Positions 1 to 8,493 of a DNA stretch of 64,000 nt are shown piece by piece. The notes under the pieces were generated by a model. That model made no database searches. It was not told the origin of the DNA and saw nothing but the letters and a program-made list of their open reading frames with translations. The position numbers were made by a program, and so were the translations under genes. This DNA comes from JAPOVO01 sp026708165 (GTDB taxonomy: Bacteria > Chloroflexota > UBA11872 > VXNJ01). Numbering within the stretch: position 1 is the stretch's first letter; every line of letters begins with the position of its first letter. The stretch is taken from assembly GCA_965208775.1 (NCBI GenBank), contig OZ242360.1:868001-932000 (forward strand), in the 5' to 3' direction.

Positions 1-1
1 C

Positions 2-355
2 GCCTTTAACACTGCAAACATCAACACCGACGAGCGTTCGCGGGACCACGCGACCATGTTTGCCTACGGCGTGCCGGTGCGAAGGGTGCTCGGGATCCTG
101 GCGATGGAAGGCTTTGTACTCGGACTCTTGGCCACGGTCCTCGCTATTGGACTGGGTTATGGATTGCTCATATGGATTCTCCGCGTCGTCTTGCCGGACA
201 GCATTCCCCATCTCGGCGTGGACTTGGCCGTAGATCTTCCCGCGATGGCCGTGATTCTGGCAGTCGGAATCGCCGTTATCGCGCTGGCGCCCGCGCTCAC
301 CGTGCGCAAGCTCCGCCGAATGGACGTGCCCGCGACGCTGCGCGTGCTTGAGTAA
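2..355 (+). CDS. FtsX-like ABC transporter permease, C-terminal fragment
   Basis: The reading frame is open from base 2, so the gene begins outside the window and only about the last 117 residues are present. They contain two hydrophobic segments (around GILAMEGFVLGLLATVLAIG and MAVILAVGIAVIALAPAL), followed by a short basic tail with KLRRMDVPATLRVLE. A loop ending in a Pro-Ala-x-x-L-R tail after the last membrane helix is typical of FtsX/MacB-type permeases, which move lipids or peptides or work mechanically in the envelope. The partner ATPase and the N-terminal half are not visible. The next gene starts 49 bases downstream and is unrelated. The family is fairly certain; the substrate cannot be told. 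Confidence 0.75.
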   Translation, partial: AFNTANINTDERSRDHATMFAYGVPVRRVLGILAMEGFVLGLLATVLAIGLGYGLLIWILRVVLPDSIPHLGVDLAVDLPAMAVILAVGIAVIALAPALTVRKLRRMDVPATLRVLE

Positions 356-404
356 CTGCTGAGGTTTGCAGAAGCAACTTAGGGAAGTGCGAGGAGGAAC
401 AGCG

Positions 405-1535
405 ATGACTATCGCCGATTTGGATCGCGCCCTCACGGGTGAGCACCGCGTCGCCGCCGACCCCGAAATCTCCTACACCCTGCCGGCGCGCTACTACATC
501 GACGCGGAAATCCTCGAGCGCGAGAAAGAAGCGATCCACTATCGCTCCTGGCAGCCGGTATGTCATGTCAGCGAGCTGTCCGAGACCGGCAGCTACGCAA
601 CTTACAGCCTGCTCGACCAGGACATCATGGTCGTGCGCGGCGGCGATTCCGAGCTGCGCGCCTTCTACAACGTGTGCTCCCACCGGGCGCATCAGCTGCT
701 TCAGGGGAGCGGCACCACGAGCACCATCGTCTGTCGCTACCACGCATGGTCGTACCACACCGACGGCAGCCTGCGCACCGCCCGCGGTAGTGAGAACGTC
801 GCCGGCTTCGACCGCGATCTGTTCTGCCTGAAGACGATCCGGCTGGAAGTCTTCGCCGGGCTTGTGTTCGTCAACTTCGATCCCGACGCTCCGCCTCTTG
901 CTGACCAGGCCGCCGATCTGGAGGCCGAAATCCAGGATGTCGTCCCAGGTCTCGAAAGCCTCGTAAAGGTCGCCGAGATGCAGTCCGAGATGAGTTGCAA
1001 CTGGAAGGTCGCGATCGACAACTACCTCGAGTGCTACCACTGCTCGACAGCCCATCCGGCGTTTTCGAGTCTGGTCGACCTCGACACCTATCGCTCCACG
1101 ATTTGCGACATTCATTCGAGCCATTTCGCCGGGCGCGTAAGACCCAAAAACAGGGCCTACGAGTTCTCTCCGGACGATCCCGTCCAGCACGCCGCGTTCT
1201 GGTACCTGTGGCCGTTCACCGTTATGAACGTCTACCCGGGCCGCCCCATCCTCACCATGACCACCTACGCGCCGGCGGGACCGGAGACCACCTCGGTACA
1301 GTTCAACCGCTACGCCCCCTCGAAGAATCTCGACGAGCAGGACCTAGCGCGGATCGACTACTCCGACAACGTCCTCGCTCCCGAAGACTTCGCGCTATGT
1401 GAGTCCGTGCAACGCGGGCTGCGTTCGCGCGGCTACACGCAGGGCCGGTTCATCGTCGACCGCGACCGCACCGAGATCAGCGAACACGCCGTGCACCACT
1501 TCCACAGGCTGGTCCAAACGGCCCTCGGCGACTAG
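405..1535 (+). CDS. Rieske non-haem iron oxygenase, alpha subunit
   Basis: This 376-residue protein is a Rieske-type ring-hydroxylating or N-demethylating oxygenase subunit of the GbcA/CntA-like group. The [2Fe-2S] Rieske ligands are C91, H93, C110 and H113 (CSH and CRYH). The mononuclear iron site is seen in the ECYHCSTAH stretch, with H212 and H217, and D328 is the probable third ligand in the EDFALCESVQRGL helix. I chose ATG 405 because a GAGGAGG ribosome site lies just upstream; an in-frame TTG at 366 lacks one. Enzymes of this group open aromatic rings or oxidise quaternary amines and need a reductase. No reductase or ferredoxin gene is adjacent, so electrons must come from elsewhere. 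The substrate is unknown. Confidence 0.9.
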   Translation: MTIADLDRALTGEHRVAADPEISYTLPARYYIDAEILEREKEAIHYRSWQPVCHVSELSETGSYATYSLLDQDIMVVRGGDSELRAFYNVCSHRAHQLLQGSGTTSTIVCRYHAWSYHTDGSLRTARGSENVAGFDRDLFCLKTIRLEVFAGLVFVNFDPDAPPLADQAADLEAEIQDVVPGLESLVKVAEMQSEMSCNWKVAIDNYLECYHCSTAHPAFSSLVDLDTYRSTICDIHSSHFAGRVRPKNRAYEFSPDDPVQHAAFWYLWPFTVMNVYPGRPILTMTTYAPAGPETTSVQFNRYAPSKNLDEQDLARIDYSDNVLAPEDFALCESVQRGLRSRGYTQGRFIVDRDRTEISEHAVHHFHRLVQTALGD

Positions 1536-1702
1536 ACGGAACATGTGCGGCGCGTCGAACGCTCCCCACGGTCGGTACGCCGCATCGTCCTGACCATGCA
1601 CAAGCGGCGCCGCATAGATGCGCCCGCCGTGGAGTGAGTGCTTGAATTAGTGCGGCCCGAAGAATACGTTTAACGGGCTTAAACAGACAGGAGGGAAGTA
1701 AG

Positions 1703-3550
1703 GTGGGTCCAGGGGTGGAAGACGCTAGAGTCTCGATAATTGGTGAAGCGGTAAAAGACTTCGGCAGAATTCAGCGGAACCAGGTCAAGGCTGAGATCAA
1801 AGAACTTCCTTCCGTCCTTGGCGAGACGGAATTGCCCGAAAAGCTGGTTCCGTGCAATCTCGGCTTCGGTCTGGGTGTGCTGGTGGCTACGAACCAGAGA
1901 CTCGTGTACCTAAACAAACGGCCCTTATCCAGAACTCAGATCGAACATTATCGATATGAGGACATCACCGCGATCGAATCCAAGGCCACAAAGCTCATCG
2001 GTGGCGAATTGCGGATATCCGTTCTCGGGGAACTGAAGAACTTCACGAACGTCCCCCATAAATTGACACCCGGTTTCGCCGAGCATGTACGAAACAAGGT
2101 AAACCAGGAAAACCCGCTTCCCGACCCGCACGATACCGAGCCCGCGCCATCTCCGGAGCCTATCGAATCCATCTACGCAGCGGCCCGGAAGCTAGGTGCC
2201 AACTATCAAGCTCGCGTCAAGAAGGAGCTCGACGAGTTGCCCGCGATACTCGGCGAGTTCGAGGTGCCCGAGAAGCTACTTCCAGTCAATGACGGCATGG
2301 CTACGGGTCTGTTGGTGGCCACCAACCGGAGGCTCCTGTTTATTGACAAACGGGGATCGTCCGATGCTCGCATTAAGGAATTCCACTACGAAGAGATCAC
2401 GTCGGTCGAGGCTGGTAGAGCATTGCTTACCGGCGGTGGAATACAGCTCAGCGTCCTGGGAGACGTAACGCTCTTCTCCAACGCCCCCAAGGAGTCGACA
2501 CCGGCCTTCGCGGATTACGTGCGAATGAAAGCACATCCCCAAATCCGGCCTACGTACCTGGAAGGTGCGGGGTCTCCGCCCTCTTTGAAGCCTGCTGAAG
2601 CTCTCTCGGCTGCGGTCCGGGAGCTACGTGCCGACGATCAGGCTACTGTCAAGAAGGAGTTGGACGCGCTGCCCACGATACTCCGCCAAGATGAGCTGCC
2701 TGACAAGCTGCTTCCGTGCGCTCGCGGAATGGGCATGGGGCTACTGGTGGCCACGAATCAGAGGCTGGTCTTCATTGACCAACGGGGTTCCTCCGATCCT
2801 CGAGTCGAAGAATTCTTGTATGAATACATCACCTCGATCGAGTCCAAAAAGGACCTACTCCGCAACGGGCTACTGACGCTCCACGTGGTGGGAGACGTCG
2901 TGGATTTCGCGAGTGGCCCCAAGGACTTGACTCCCGCGTTCGCCGAATACCTGCGAACGAAAGTGCCCCCTGAAAACCTCCTTCCCGAACCGGACGACAC
3001 GGAGCCTGAACCGTCTCCGGAGCTTGCTGAAGCCATCTCTAAGGCAACCCGGGAACTCGGTGATTACTATCGACGCATCGTCAAGAAAGAGCTCGACGAG
3101 CTGCCCTCGATCCTCGGCGAGGGCGAGCTGCCCGAAAAGATGATGGTGGGCTGGTACGACGGCGGGCAAGGTTTGCTGGTCGCAACCGGCGAGAGGCTCA
3201 TTTTCCTCGATAAACGGCGATTCACTGGCCTTCGGGTCGAGTACTTCGTCTACAAGAACATTACTTCGGTCCAATCCAAAACTGGGATGATCACCGGTAG
3301 CATTCGAATTCACGCGGCCGGCAACGTGGAGATGATCTCAGGCATCGCCAAAGAGCTCGCGCACCCTTTCGCCAAATTTCTGCGACAAAAGGTGTCCTCC
3401 GCCCAGTCCCCGGTATACGTCCAGGCGCCGTCTCCCCCATCTGTAAGCTCCCTCGCCGACGAACTCAAAAAACTCGCGGAACTCGTCGATATGGGCATCC
3501 TGACCAAGGAGGAATTCGAGCAGCAGAAAGCCAAGCTGCTCGGAAGCTGA
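1703..3550 (+). CDS. Four tandem bacterial PH-like domains plus SHOCT
   Basis: This 615-residue protein is built of four copies of one unit of about 120 residues (roughly 14-133, 155-276, 298-421, 442-564). Each contains a VKKELDELPxILGE-like helix, a GLLVATNxRLxFIDKR strand pair, a YExITSIES strand and a PAFAEYxRxK helix. This pattern matches the YokE-like bacterial PH fold (bPH_3). Residues 582-613 form a SHOCT helix pair (ADELKKLAELVDMGILTKEEFE). There is no signal peptide or membrane segment, so it should be cytosolic. Linkers after units 1 and 3 are alike (PLPDPHDTEPAPSPE and LLPEPDDTEPEPSPE), and those after units 2 and 4 share SPPS. Start is GTG 1703 behind GGAGGG. Function is unknown; lipid or protein binding is inferred from the fold. 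Confidence 0.85.
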   Translation: MGPGVEDARVSIIGEAVKDFGRIQRNQVKAEIKELPSVLGETELPEKLVPCNLGFGLGVLVATNQRLVYLNKRPLSRTQIEHYRYEDITAIESKATKLIGGELRISVLGELKNFTNVPHKLTPGFAEHVRNKVNQENPLPDPHDTEPAPSPEPIESIYAAARKLGANYQARVKKELDELPAILGEFEVPEKLLPVNDGMATGLLVATNRRLLFIDKRGSSDARIKEFHYEEITSVEAGRALLTGGGIQLSVLGDVTLFSNAPKESTPAFADYVRMKAHPQIRPTYLEGAGSPPSLKPAEALSAAVRELRADDQATVKKELDALPTILRQDELPDKLLPCARGMGMGLLVATNQRLVFIDQRGSSDPRVEEFLYEYITSIESKKDLLRNGLLTLHVVGDVVDFASGPKDLTPAFAEYLRTKVPPENLLPEPDDTEPEPSPELAEAISKATRELGDYYRRIVKKELDELPSILGEGELPEKMMVGWYDGGQGLLVATGERLIFLDKRRFTGLRVEYFVYKNITSVQSKTGMITGSIRIHAAGNVEMISGIAKELAHPFAKFLRQKVSSAQSPVYVQAPSPPSVSSLADELKKLAELVDMGILTKEEFEQQKAKLLGS

Positions 3551-3643
3551 TCCGCGTCGCCCTTCCGCTGCTCGGAGCATCCTAGCGACGTAACGACCAC
3601 TACGAGCCTTCGCGCGTGGAGTGCGCCTAGGGCGGCAAATCGA

Positions 3644-5203
3644 CTAGCTCACCATCATCCTTTCGTGAATAGCGTTGACCACCGCATGCGCCGACAGCGC
3701 CGCGCCCTCCTGCCAGCCCGGCAGAGAGGTCGTCTGATCGCCCGCGAAGTAGATCGCCCCATCGGGAACCTTTAGCGCCTCCGGCGCGGCATAGCTCTCC
3801 GGCCACGCACCCTTTTGGAAGGGGGCCTTCGACCAGGCCCGGCTGACCCCCGATTCGATCTCCTGCCCATATCCAGGATGGATGTTCTCTCCGTCGGCAA
3901 TGGCCACCCGCAGGCGGTCCGGCGGGGACATGTTGGCAAAGCGCTCGCCCTGGCCGGGCCTGTCTTCCCAGATGTATGCGCCAAGGATGACGCCCTTGTC
4001 GCGGTGGAACCCGTTCGCCGGATACCAGATTTGCGTGATGTCCTGGTTGGTCCAGGAGATGCCGCCGTAGATCGCGTGGTCTTCCTCCCAGAAGCGGCGT
4101 CGCGTCTGGAAACCGATCTTCATGGCTGGCACAAACGCCGTCGACTCTATCGCCGCCTGCGTCTCCGGGGAGAAGTCGTTAGGAATGTCCGTCAGGACCG
4201 GCGCCGGGATGGTGCAGATCGTGAAGTCCGCCTCCATCGCCTGTCCGCCGTTGTAGACGATGCGGGTGCCGTTCGGTGTCTTGCGAATCTCCTCAACGAC
4301 GCTCTGATACTTGATGAGACCGTGCACCCGCTCCTCGAACGCTTTGGCTATCGCGTCCATGCCTCCGACGGGTTGGAACAAGGTGGAGTTCTGGTCGAGG
4401 AATTCGCCGAAGTGGAGCTTGTACTCCCAAAAGTCCGACCTCAGCAGCTCGCCAAAGCTCAGCGGATCGTTCGGGACGCCGCCCCCAAGGCCGGCGTTGA
4501 CCTGCTCGCCGCGAAACCCGCTCCGTGACGAGCCTTTATATAGATGATCGGGGTCCAGGTCTCCGTATTCCACGAGCATGTCGAGGACTCTTCCCTTGTC
4601 CTCACCCGAAAGCTCCTCATCCAGGGCCTTGCGATTGATCGCTTTCGCCAGCAACTCGGCAATGTATCCACGCAGGTCGGTGGTCACTCGCCGCCCCACC
4701 ACGGCGTTGCCGCCAAAAGCGTCAAGATGGTGGAACAACGCCCCGCGGTTATCGTTCAGGAAGATTTCCAGCTCGACGCCGAACTCCTTGCAGTAGCCGA
4801 GTATGGTCCGGTGGTGATAGGGAATGCGGGCCGGGCCCAAATTCACGTAGAGGTGGTCCTCGACGTCGAAGTCCACCCACTGCCGGCTGTCGACCTCGCT
4901 TATCACGTCCCCGCCGCGGGCGGTCAGGTTCCGCCCTCCGGCGCGAGCCGACGCTTCGAGGATCGTGCAGTCATAGCCCGCTTTGGCAAGCTCGTAGGCT
5001 GCCGCCATGCCTGCTATGCCCGCTCCCAGGATCACAACGCGCTTGCCATAGCCGGAGTTGGCCGGCAGATCGGGCGGAGGGGCCGCATTGGCTACGCCCA
5101 GTCCCACCAGATCAAGTGCTTCCATGGTCTTGTACACGGCTGCGGCCCCGGCGGCCAACCCCACCGACTTCAAGAATTGACGCTTCGTCATATTCAAGGC
5201 CAT
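3644..5203 (-). CDS. Tat-exported flavin amine oxidase
   Basis: The 519-residue product is an FAD-dependent amine oxidoreductase of the monoamine-oxidase family. The N-terminus has a twin-arginine-like signal (TKRQFLKS with KR in place of RR, then an alanine-rich hydrophobic stretch to about residue 41), so it probably acts outside the membrane. The dinucleotide motif GAGIAGMAAAYELAKAG is at 60-76, followed by LEASARAGGRN. The C-terminal FAD clamp is FAGDQTTSLPGWQEGAALS. I chose ATG 5203 because a strong GGGGGAGGG site precedes it. The frame stays open for another 190 codons upstream, but that stretch runs antisense through the neighbouring GyrI-like gene. The likely reaction is oxidation of a primary or secondary amine to an imine with H2O2; the substrate is unknown. 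Confidence 0.88.
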   Translation of the reverse strand: MALNMTKRQFLKSVGLAAGAAAVYKTMEALDLVGLGVANAAPPPDLPANSGYGKRVVILGAGIAGMAAAYELAKAGYDCTILEASARAGGRNLTARGGDVISEVDSRQWVDFDVEDHLYVNLGPARIPYHHRTILGYCKEFGVELEIFLNDNRGALFHHLDAFGGNAVVGRRVTTDLRGYIAELLAKAINRKALDEELSGEDKGRVLDMLVEYGDLDPDHLYKGSSRSGFRGEQVNAGLGGGVPNDPLSFGELLRSDFWEYKLHFGEFLDQNSTLFQPVGGMDAIAKAFEERVHGLIKYQSVVEEIRKTPNGTRIVYNGGQAMEADFTICTIPAPVLTDIPNDFSPETQAAIESTAFVPAMKIGFQTRRRFWEEDHAIYGGISWTNQDITQIWYPANGFHRDKGVILGAYIWEDRPGQGERFANMSPPDRLRVAIADGENIHPGYGQEIESGVSRAWSKAPFQKGAWPESYAAPEALKVPDGAIYFAGDQTTSLPGWQEGAALSAHAVVNAIHERMMVS

Positions 5204-5390
5204 CGTGCCCTCCCCCAAGCAAGCGAAAAGAACGGCGCTTCCCACTACCACGCTCGCTTCCCTCACCATACCCACACAGTGGCAAGATCGCACTATCAAC
5301 CTAGGTGAGATCGCCAAATCCAGCCGTCGCGACTCCCCTGAATCTGGAAGAGCCGCATAAGGCGCCTGAAACGCTGGCTGTGGTACTAGA

Positions 5391-5415
5391 CTGGATTCGT
5401 TGACTTTGAATCCAG
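5391..5415. promoter_or_regulatory. Perfect 8-bp dyad before the first GyrI-like gene
   Basis: CTGGATTC and GAATCCAG flank a 9-base spacer containing GTTGAC, ending 40 bases before the ATG at 5456. A TAGACT box just upstream could be a -10 element. A related arrangement precedes the second copy of the gene at 6147-6161, which makes an operator or conserved promoter plausible. Confidence 0.4.
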
Positions 5416-5455
5416 AGCGCTTGGCATACCTCACAGGCAAAGGGAATAACTGGAG

Positions 5456-5926
5456 ATGACATTGGAGTTCGGAATTACCGACCTGGAAGCCCAGCCCATT
5501 CTGGGCATCCGCATTGCAACCAAGATGGACGAGACGCTCGGCCAGGTTATGGGGGCGCTGTTCGGCGAGGTCATGGGCTACATAATCGAGAGCGGCCAAC
5601 CACCCGCGGGAATGCCTCTGGCCATCTACCACAGCATGGGACAAAACCTCGACGTCGACCTTGAATGCGCGATACCCGTAGCCGCGCCGATGGAAGGCCG
5701 GGGCAGAATCACCGCTGGCCAGCTTCCCGCCGGCAAAGCGGCTACGGTAACCCACGTGGGGGCGTACAACCAATTGGGAACTACGTGGGACGCGCTCAGC
5801 GAGTGGATGGATTCGCAGGGCCTGGAACCCGCCGAAGCGTCCTGCTGGGAAGTCTACGTAACCGACCCGCGCGCCGAGCCCGATCAGTCAAAGTGGCGCA
5901 CGGACATCTTCTATCCCATCAAATAG
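5456..5926 (+). CDS. GyrI-like small-molecule-binding protein, copy 1
   Basis: This stand-alone GyrI-like (AraC effector-binding) domain has 156 residues and no DNA-binding part. The family signature is clear: an N-terminal LEAQPILGIRIATK strand, a PAGMPLAIYH strand, the ATVTHVGAYNQLGTTWDALSEW helix, and EVYVTDP with SKWRTDIFYP at the end. Such domains bind small cationic or hydrophobic ligands, or inhibit gyrase. It is divergent from the amine oxidase gene, separated by 252 bases with a dyad, so both might respond to the same amine-like ligand; that is inference. A close paralogue follows at 6204. Start ATG 5456 has an AAGGG site about 12 bases upstream. Confidence 0.85.
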   Translation: MTLEFGITDLEAQPILGIRIATKMDETLGQVMGALFGEVMGYIIESGQPPAGMPLAIYHSMGQNLDVDLECAIPVAAPMEGRGRITAGQLPAGKAATVTHVGAYNQLGTTWDALSEWMDSQGLEPAEASCWEVYVTDPRAEPDQSKWRTDIFYPIK

Positions 5927-5961
5927 AAATGGTCTCTCTTTTCCGTGATCGACGTTTCGTC

Positions 5962-5982
5962 ATTCCCGACTTGATCGGGAAT
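5962..5982. repeat. REP-like palindrome ATTCCC...GGGAAT
   Basis: ATTCCCGA and TCGGGAAT flank a 5-base loop, with GTC before and CCAG after. The same design recurs in other gaps of this window at 6795, 32220, 32326 and 41974, so this is a member of a dispersed palindromic family. Confidence 0.75.
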
Positions 5983-6069
5983 CCAGGGGTTGGGCTGGGG
6001 CGAACGCATCGAAGTTTAGGCGAACGCCCGCCCGGTCACGGCGAGCCCTCCCGTTCGTCGTGAGCCCTT

Positions 6070-6102
6070 CCGTTCGTGGTGAGCTTGTCGAACCTTGAAC
6101 GG
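6070..6102. repeat. GTTCGTGGTGAGC-type dispersed repeat with partial copies
   Basis: CCGTTC and GAACGG bound a unit containing GTGGTGAGCTTGTCGAAC. Two degraded copies lie directly upstream (around 6030-6068, with CGGTCACGGCGAGCC and GTTCGTCGTGAGCCC), so the gap holds a short tandem run. Sequences with GTGAGCTTGTCGAAC are familiar as intergenic repeats in many bacteria. I see no coding capacity here. Confidence 0.6.
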
Positions 6103-6146
6103 ACACGCGCCAAGCCGCCGCTCTTTCCATCCCCGCTACACTGGAA

Positions 6147-6161
6147 CGTTGACGTTCAACG
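6147..6161. promoter_or_regulatory. Dyad before the second GyrI-like gene
   Basis: CGTTGA and TCAACG flank a 3-base spacer, 42 bases before the ATG at 6204. The surrounding bases (CTACACTGGA, CGTTGAC, GCTGCAAGGC) line up with those before the first copy (CTAGACTGGA, CGTTGAC, GCGCTTGGC). The promoter region therefore seems to have been duplicated with the gene. Confidence 0.4.
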
Positions 6162-6203
6162 AACGCTGCAAGGCCCCGTAACAACCCCAAGGAGCAAAAG
6201 CCA

Positions 6204-6683
6204 ATGACACAGGAATTCGAGATCACCGAGTTGGAAGCCCAACCTATAGTCGGCATTCGTCTGACAACCAAGATGGACGAGACGCTCAGCCAGACGATGG
6301 GAAAGCTGTTCGGCGAGGTGATGGGTTACTTAGGGGAAAGCGGGCAGGCCCCTGCCGGTATGCCCCTCTCGATCTATCACAGCATGGACGAGACCATGCA
6401 AGGCAGCGGCGAGGTCGATCTCGAATGCGGGATGCCCGTCGCCGCGCCAATGGAAGGCGGCGGCAGGGTCGCCGCCGGCGAGCTTCCCGCCTGCAAGGCC
6501 GCTACCGCCACCCACATGGGTCCATACGACGACCTCGGGGGGACCTGGATGGCGCTGAGAGGGTGGGTGGAGTCGCAGGGACTTGAGCCGGTGGGAGCCG
6601 CCTGGGAGATTTACGTCACCGACCCGGGCGCCGAGCCTGACCAGTCGAAGTGGCGAACGGATATCTTCATTCCCGTCAAATAA
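6204..6683 (+). CDS. GyrI-like small-molecule-binding protein, copy 2
   Basis: This 159-residue paralogue matches the 5456-5926 product along its whole length. The shared stretches include TKMDETL, LFGEVMGY, PVAAPMEG and AEPDQSKWRTDIF. It differs by a four-residue insertion (QGSG) near residue 72 and a charge change in the ligand-facing loops (THMGPYDDLGG against THVGAYNQLGT). Like copy 1 it is a bare GyrI-like domain with no helix-turn-helix. AAGGAG lies 10 bases before ATG 6204. A 277-base gap with repeats and its own dyad separates the copies, so they are probably transcribed separately. The retained fold and altered loops suggest different ligands; that is inference. Confidence 0.85.
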   Translation: MTQEFEITELEAQPIVGIRLTTKMDETLSQTMGKLFGEVMGYLGESGQAPAGMPLSIYHSMDETMQGSGEVDLECGMPVAAPMEGGGRVAAGELPACKAATATHMGPYDDLGGTWMALRGWVESQGLEPVGAAWEIYVTDPGAEPDQSKWRTDIFIPVK

Positions 6684-7375
6684 GGGCTGGCCGGCCCAAT
6701 CCGCATACTGCTATACGTCCTTCCTGAAAACATGAGCGAATTCGATGAGCAGAATCGAAGGAGCTTCTGTTGTTTTTCCAGTCTGTTTACCGTCATTCCG
6801 GCGAAAGCCGGAATCCAGAGCGATAACGGGGAATCAAGCGCAAGCTGATACCTCCCCCGCACCGCCGCTTGGTCGGCACAGACTACGAAGCTGTATGCTC
6901 ATATGTCGAAACAAGCCAAGCGGTCGGCTAAGTGGTGGGGTAGATATTGACATAATCCTCCACCTTTGCCGTGAAATACTGATTTAAGTCTTCCGAAGAC
7001 CGCTAACAGGGCAAACGGCCGTCATCAGACACCCCCCTTGTTTTTACACTGGCTCACAGGGTAATGTTTCCTAAAAGTGGGCAAATGCAATAGATTTCAC
7101 GGCCCATTCCTCCCTCGACTGAGCTCTACCTGTGAATGCAGGCTAAAGACCCACTGCGGCTTGTGTACTAGACTCCGATCCAGCCAACTTAGGGCCTTAC
7201 TATTTACTACCACCCTTCTATCGTCGTTCACCCGCCCCACTCACTGTCACACCGCCACGGCCGCCCCACGAGCCATCACTCAAAATAGAAGTATTCCCCA
7301 CTTTTCCGACTTAATCGGGCTTCCAGGACCCTAGGCGCGCAGGCAGGCAGAGATGTCGTGGCCGCGCGTCAACCT
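6684..7375. other. 692-base non-coding gap
   Basis: No convincing gene is seen. The short open frames here have no ribosome sites and unusual Cys/His/Thr-rich composition. From about 6880 to 7340 the sequence is visibly richer in A+T than its surroundings. It holds a palindrome GTCTTCCGAAGAC (6988-7000), a C-run followed by TTGTTTTTAC near 7031-7047, and a decayed palindromic repeat CCGACTTAATCGG (7307-7319). It may be a decayed insert or an unrecognised RNA. The genes on both sides converge on it. Confidence 0.5.
6795..6814. repeat. REP-like palindrome with GAAA loop
   Basis: ATTCCGGC and GCCGGAAT enclose GAAA, giving an 8-bp stem with a GNRA tetraloop, preceded by GTC and followed by CCAG. 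It belongs to the same dispersed family as 5962-5982. Confidence 0.75.
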
Positions 7376-8197
7376 TCAGGCGTCCGGCGACGGATGATCT
7401 TGCAGTGACTTCCCACAGTGCGGACACGTTGTGATTTCCGGTTCGGCAGACTTGCGCTGCTCTAGCTCATCCACGAAGGCAGACCCCAGGATGCCCGCCG
7501 GCATGGCGAACAGCCCGATTCCCAGCAGCGCTACGAAGGTGCCCAGCCCCCTCCCCAGCGGCGTGACCGGATACAGGTCGCCGTAGCCCACTGTTGTCAG
7601 CGTGACCACACCCCACCACATCGCCGCCGGGACGCTCGAGAACGCCTCGGGCTGCGTCTCCCGCTCGGCCAGGTACATGAAGACCGATGCGAAGAACAGC
7701 AGCACGAATCCCACGAATATGGTGGAGAGCAGAACGTCTCGCCGACTTCGCAGCACGTGAGCGACAAGCGACATGGATTCCGAGTAGCGCGCGATCTTCA
7801 ACAAGCGCAGTAACCGCAAGACCCGCACGAACCGCAAGTCGAGCCCCACGATTAGCGGAATGTAGAACGGGAGGATCGCCAGTAGGTCTGCGATGGCCAG
7901 CGGCTGAACCGCAAAGCGTAACCGGCCCCAAAGCGGATGCGAATAGGCCGGGTCCTCGGTGCATGACCACACGCGCGCGACATACTCGACGGTGAAGATC
8001 GCAACGGATACGACTTCGAACACCGTGAAGACGCCGCGCGCCGCGCTGGCTATGGGTTCGATCGTTTCGAGCATGATCGCGAATGCGGTGAGCGCAATAA
8101 TCGCGACAACGGCCAGATCGAAAATCCGGCCCGCGCGATCGCCTTCATCCGCGGTGTTGACAATCTGATGGGCGCGGCGCTTGATCCGGCTATACAT
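7376..8197 (-). CDS. Voltage-gated-type potassium channel
   Basis: This 273-residue protein has a six-helix Kv layout. Segments S1-S3 lie at about 26-120. S4 carries arginines every third residue (RFVRVLRLLRLLKIAR, about 122-137). S5 is near 158-178, the pore helix holds the selectivity filter TTVGYGD at 201-207, and S6 is near 217-243. A short cytosolic tail ends with a lone CPHC pair, half of a zinc-ribbon-like motif, and may need a partner chain. It should conduct K+ across the cytoplasmic membrane in response to voltage. I chose ATG 8197; a GTG directly before it and longer frames to 8347 are possible, but the extra residues have no channel homology that I recognise. The ribosome site is weak. 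Confidence 0.88.
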   Translation of the reverse strand: MYSRIKRRAHQIVNTADEGDRAGRIFDLAVVAIIALTAFAIMLETIEPIASAARGVFTVFEVVSVAIFTVEYVARVWSCTEDPAYSHPLWGRLRFAVQPLAIADLLAILPFYIPLIVGLDLRFVRVLRLLRLLKIARYSESMSLVAHVLRSRRDVLLSTIFVGFVLLFFASVFMYLAERETQPEAFSSVPAAMWWGVVTLTTVGYGDLYPVTPLGRGLGTFVALLGIGLFAMPAGILGSAFVDELEQRKSAEPEITTCPHCGKSLQDHPSPDA

Positions 8198-8493
8198 CAC
8201 AAGTTCGCAATGCTGTTTCCATATACGTGACAGACGTTCGAGAGATCGGACGAGTACAAATGATAAGTAATCGGATCGACCGGGATCGAAAACTGCATCT
8301 ACCATTTCTACCCGCAACCAGGAATTTTGCGACAAAGGAAGGTGCACGACTTTCCCGCTGGCTAAAATGTAAGTTGAATATGCTAGTCGTGACGACCATT
8401 ACCCGGCACTCCGTCGGCGCCCCCGGGCACTCCTGATGGAGCAGGGTCAAATGGTCGGGGCTGGCCCGATTATCAAACGCAGGATAGAGGCAG

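Noticed and set aside
5204..5773. Long N-terminal extension of the amine oxidase frame
   Set aside because: It overlaps the GyrI-like gene on the other strand, and a strong ribosome site with a Tat-like signal starts at 5203.
7077..7334. Small open frame in the 6.7-7.4 kb gap
   Set aside because: It has no ribosome site, its composition is unlike nearby genes and it overlaps a decayed repeat.
8227..8436. Leucine leader peptide before leuS
   Set aside because: The short frame has scattered Leu codons, no run and no terminator after it.
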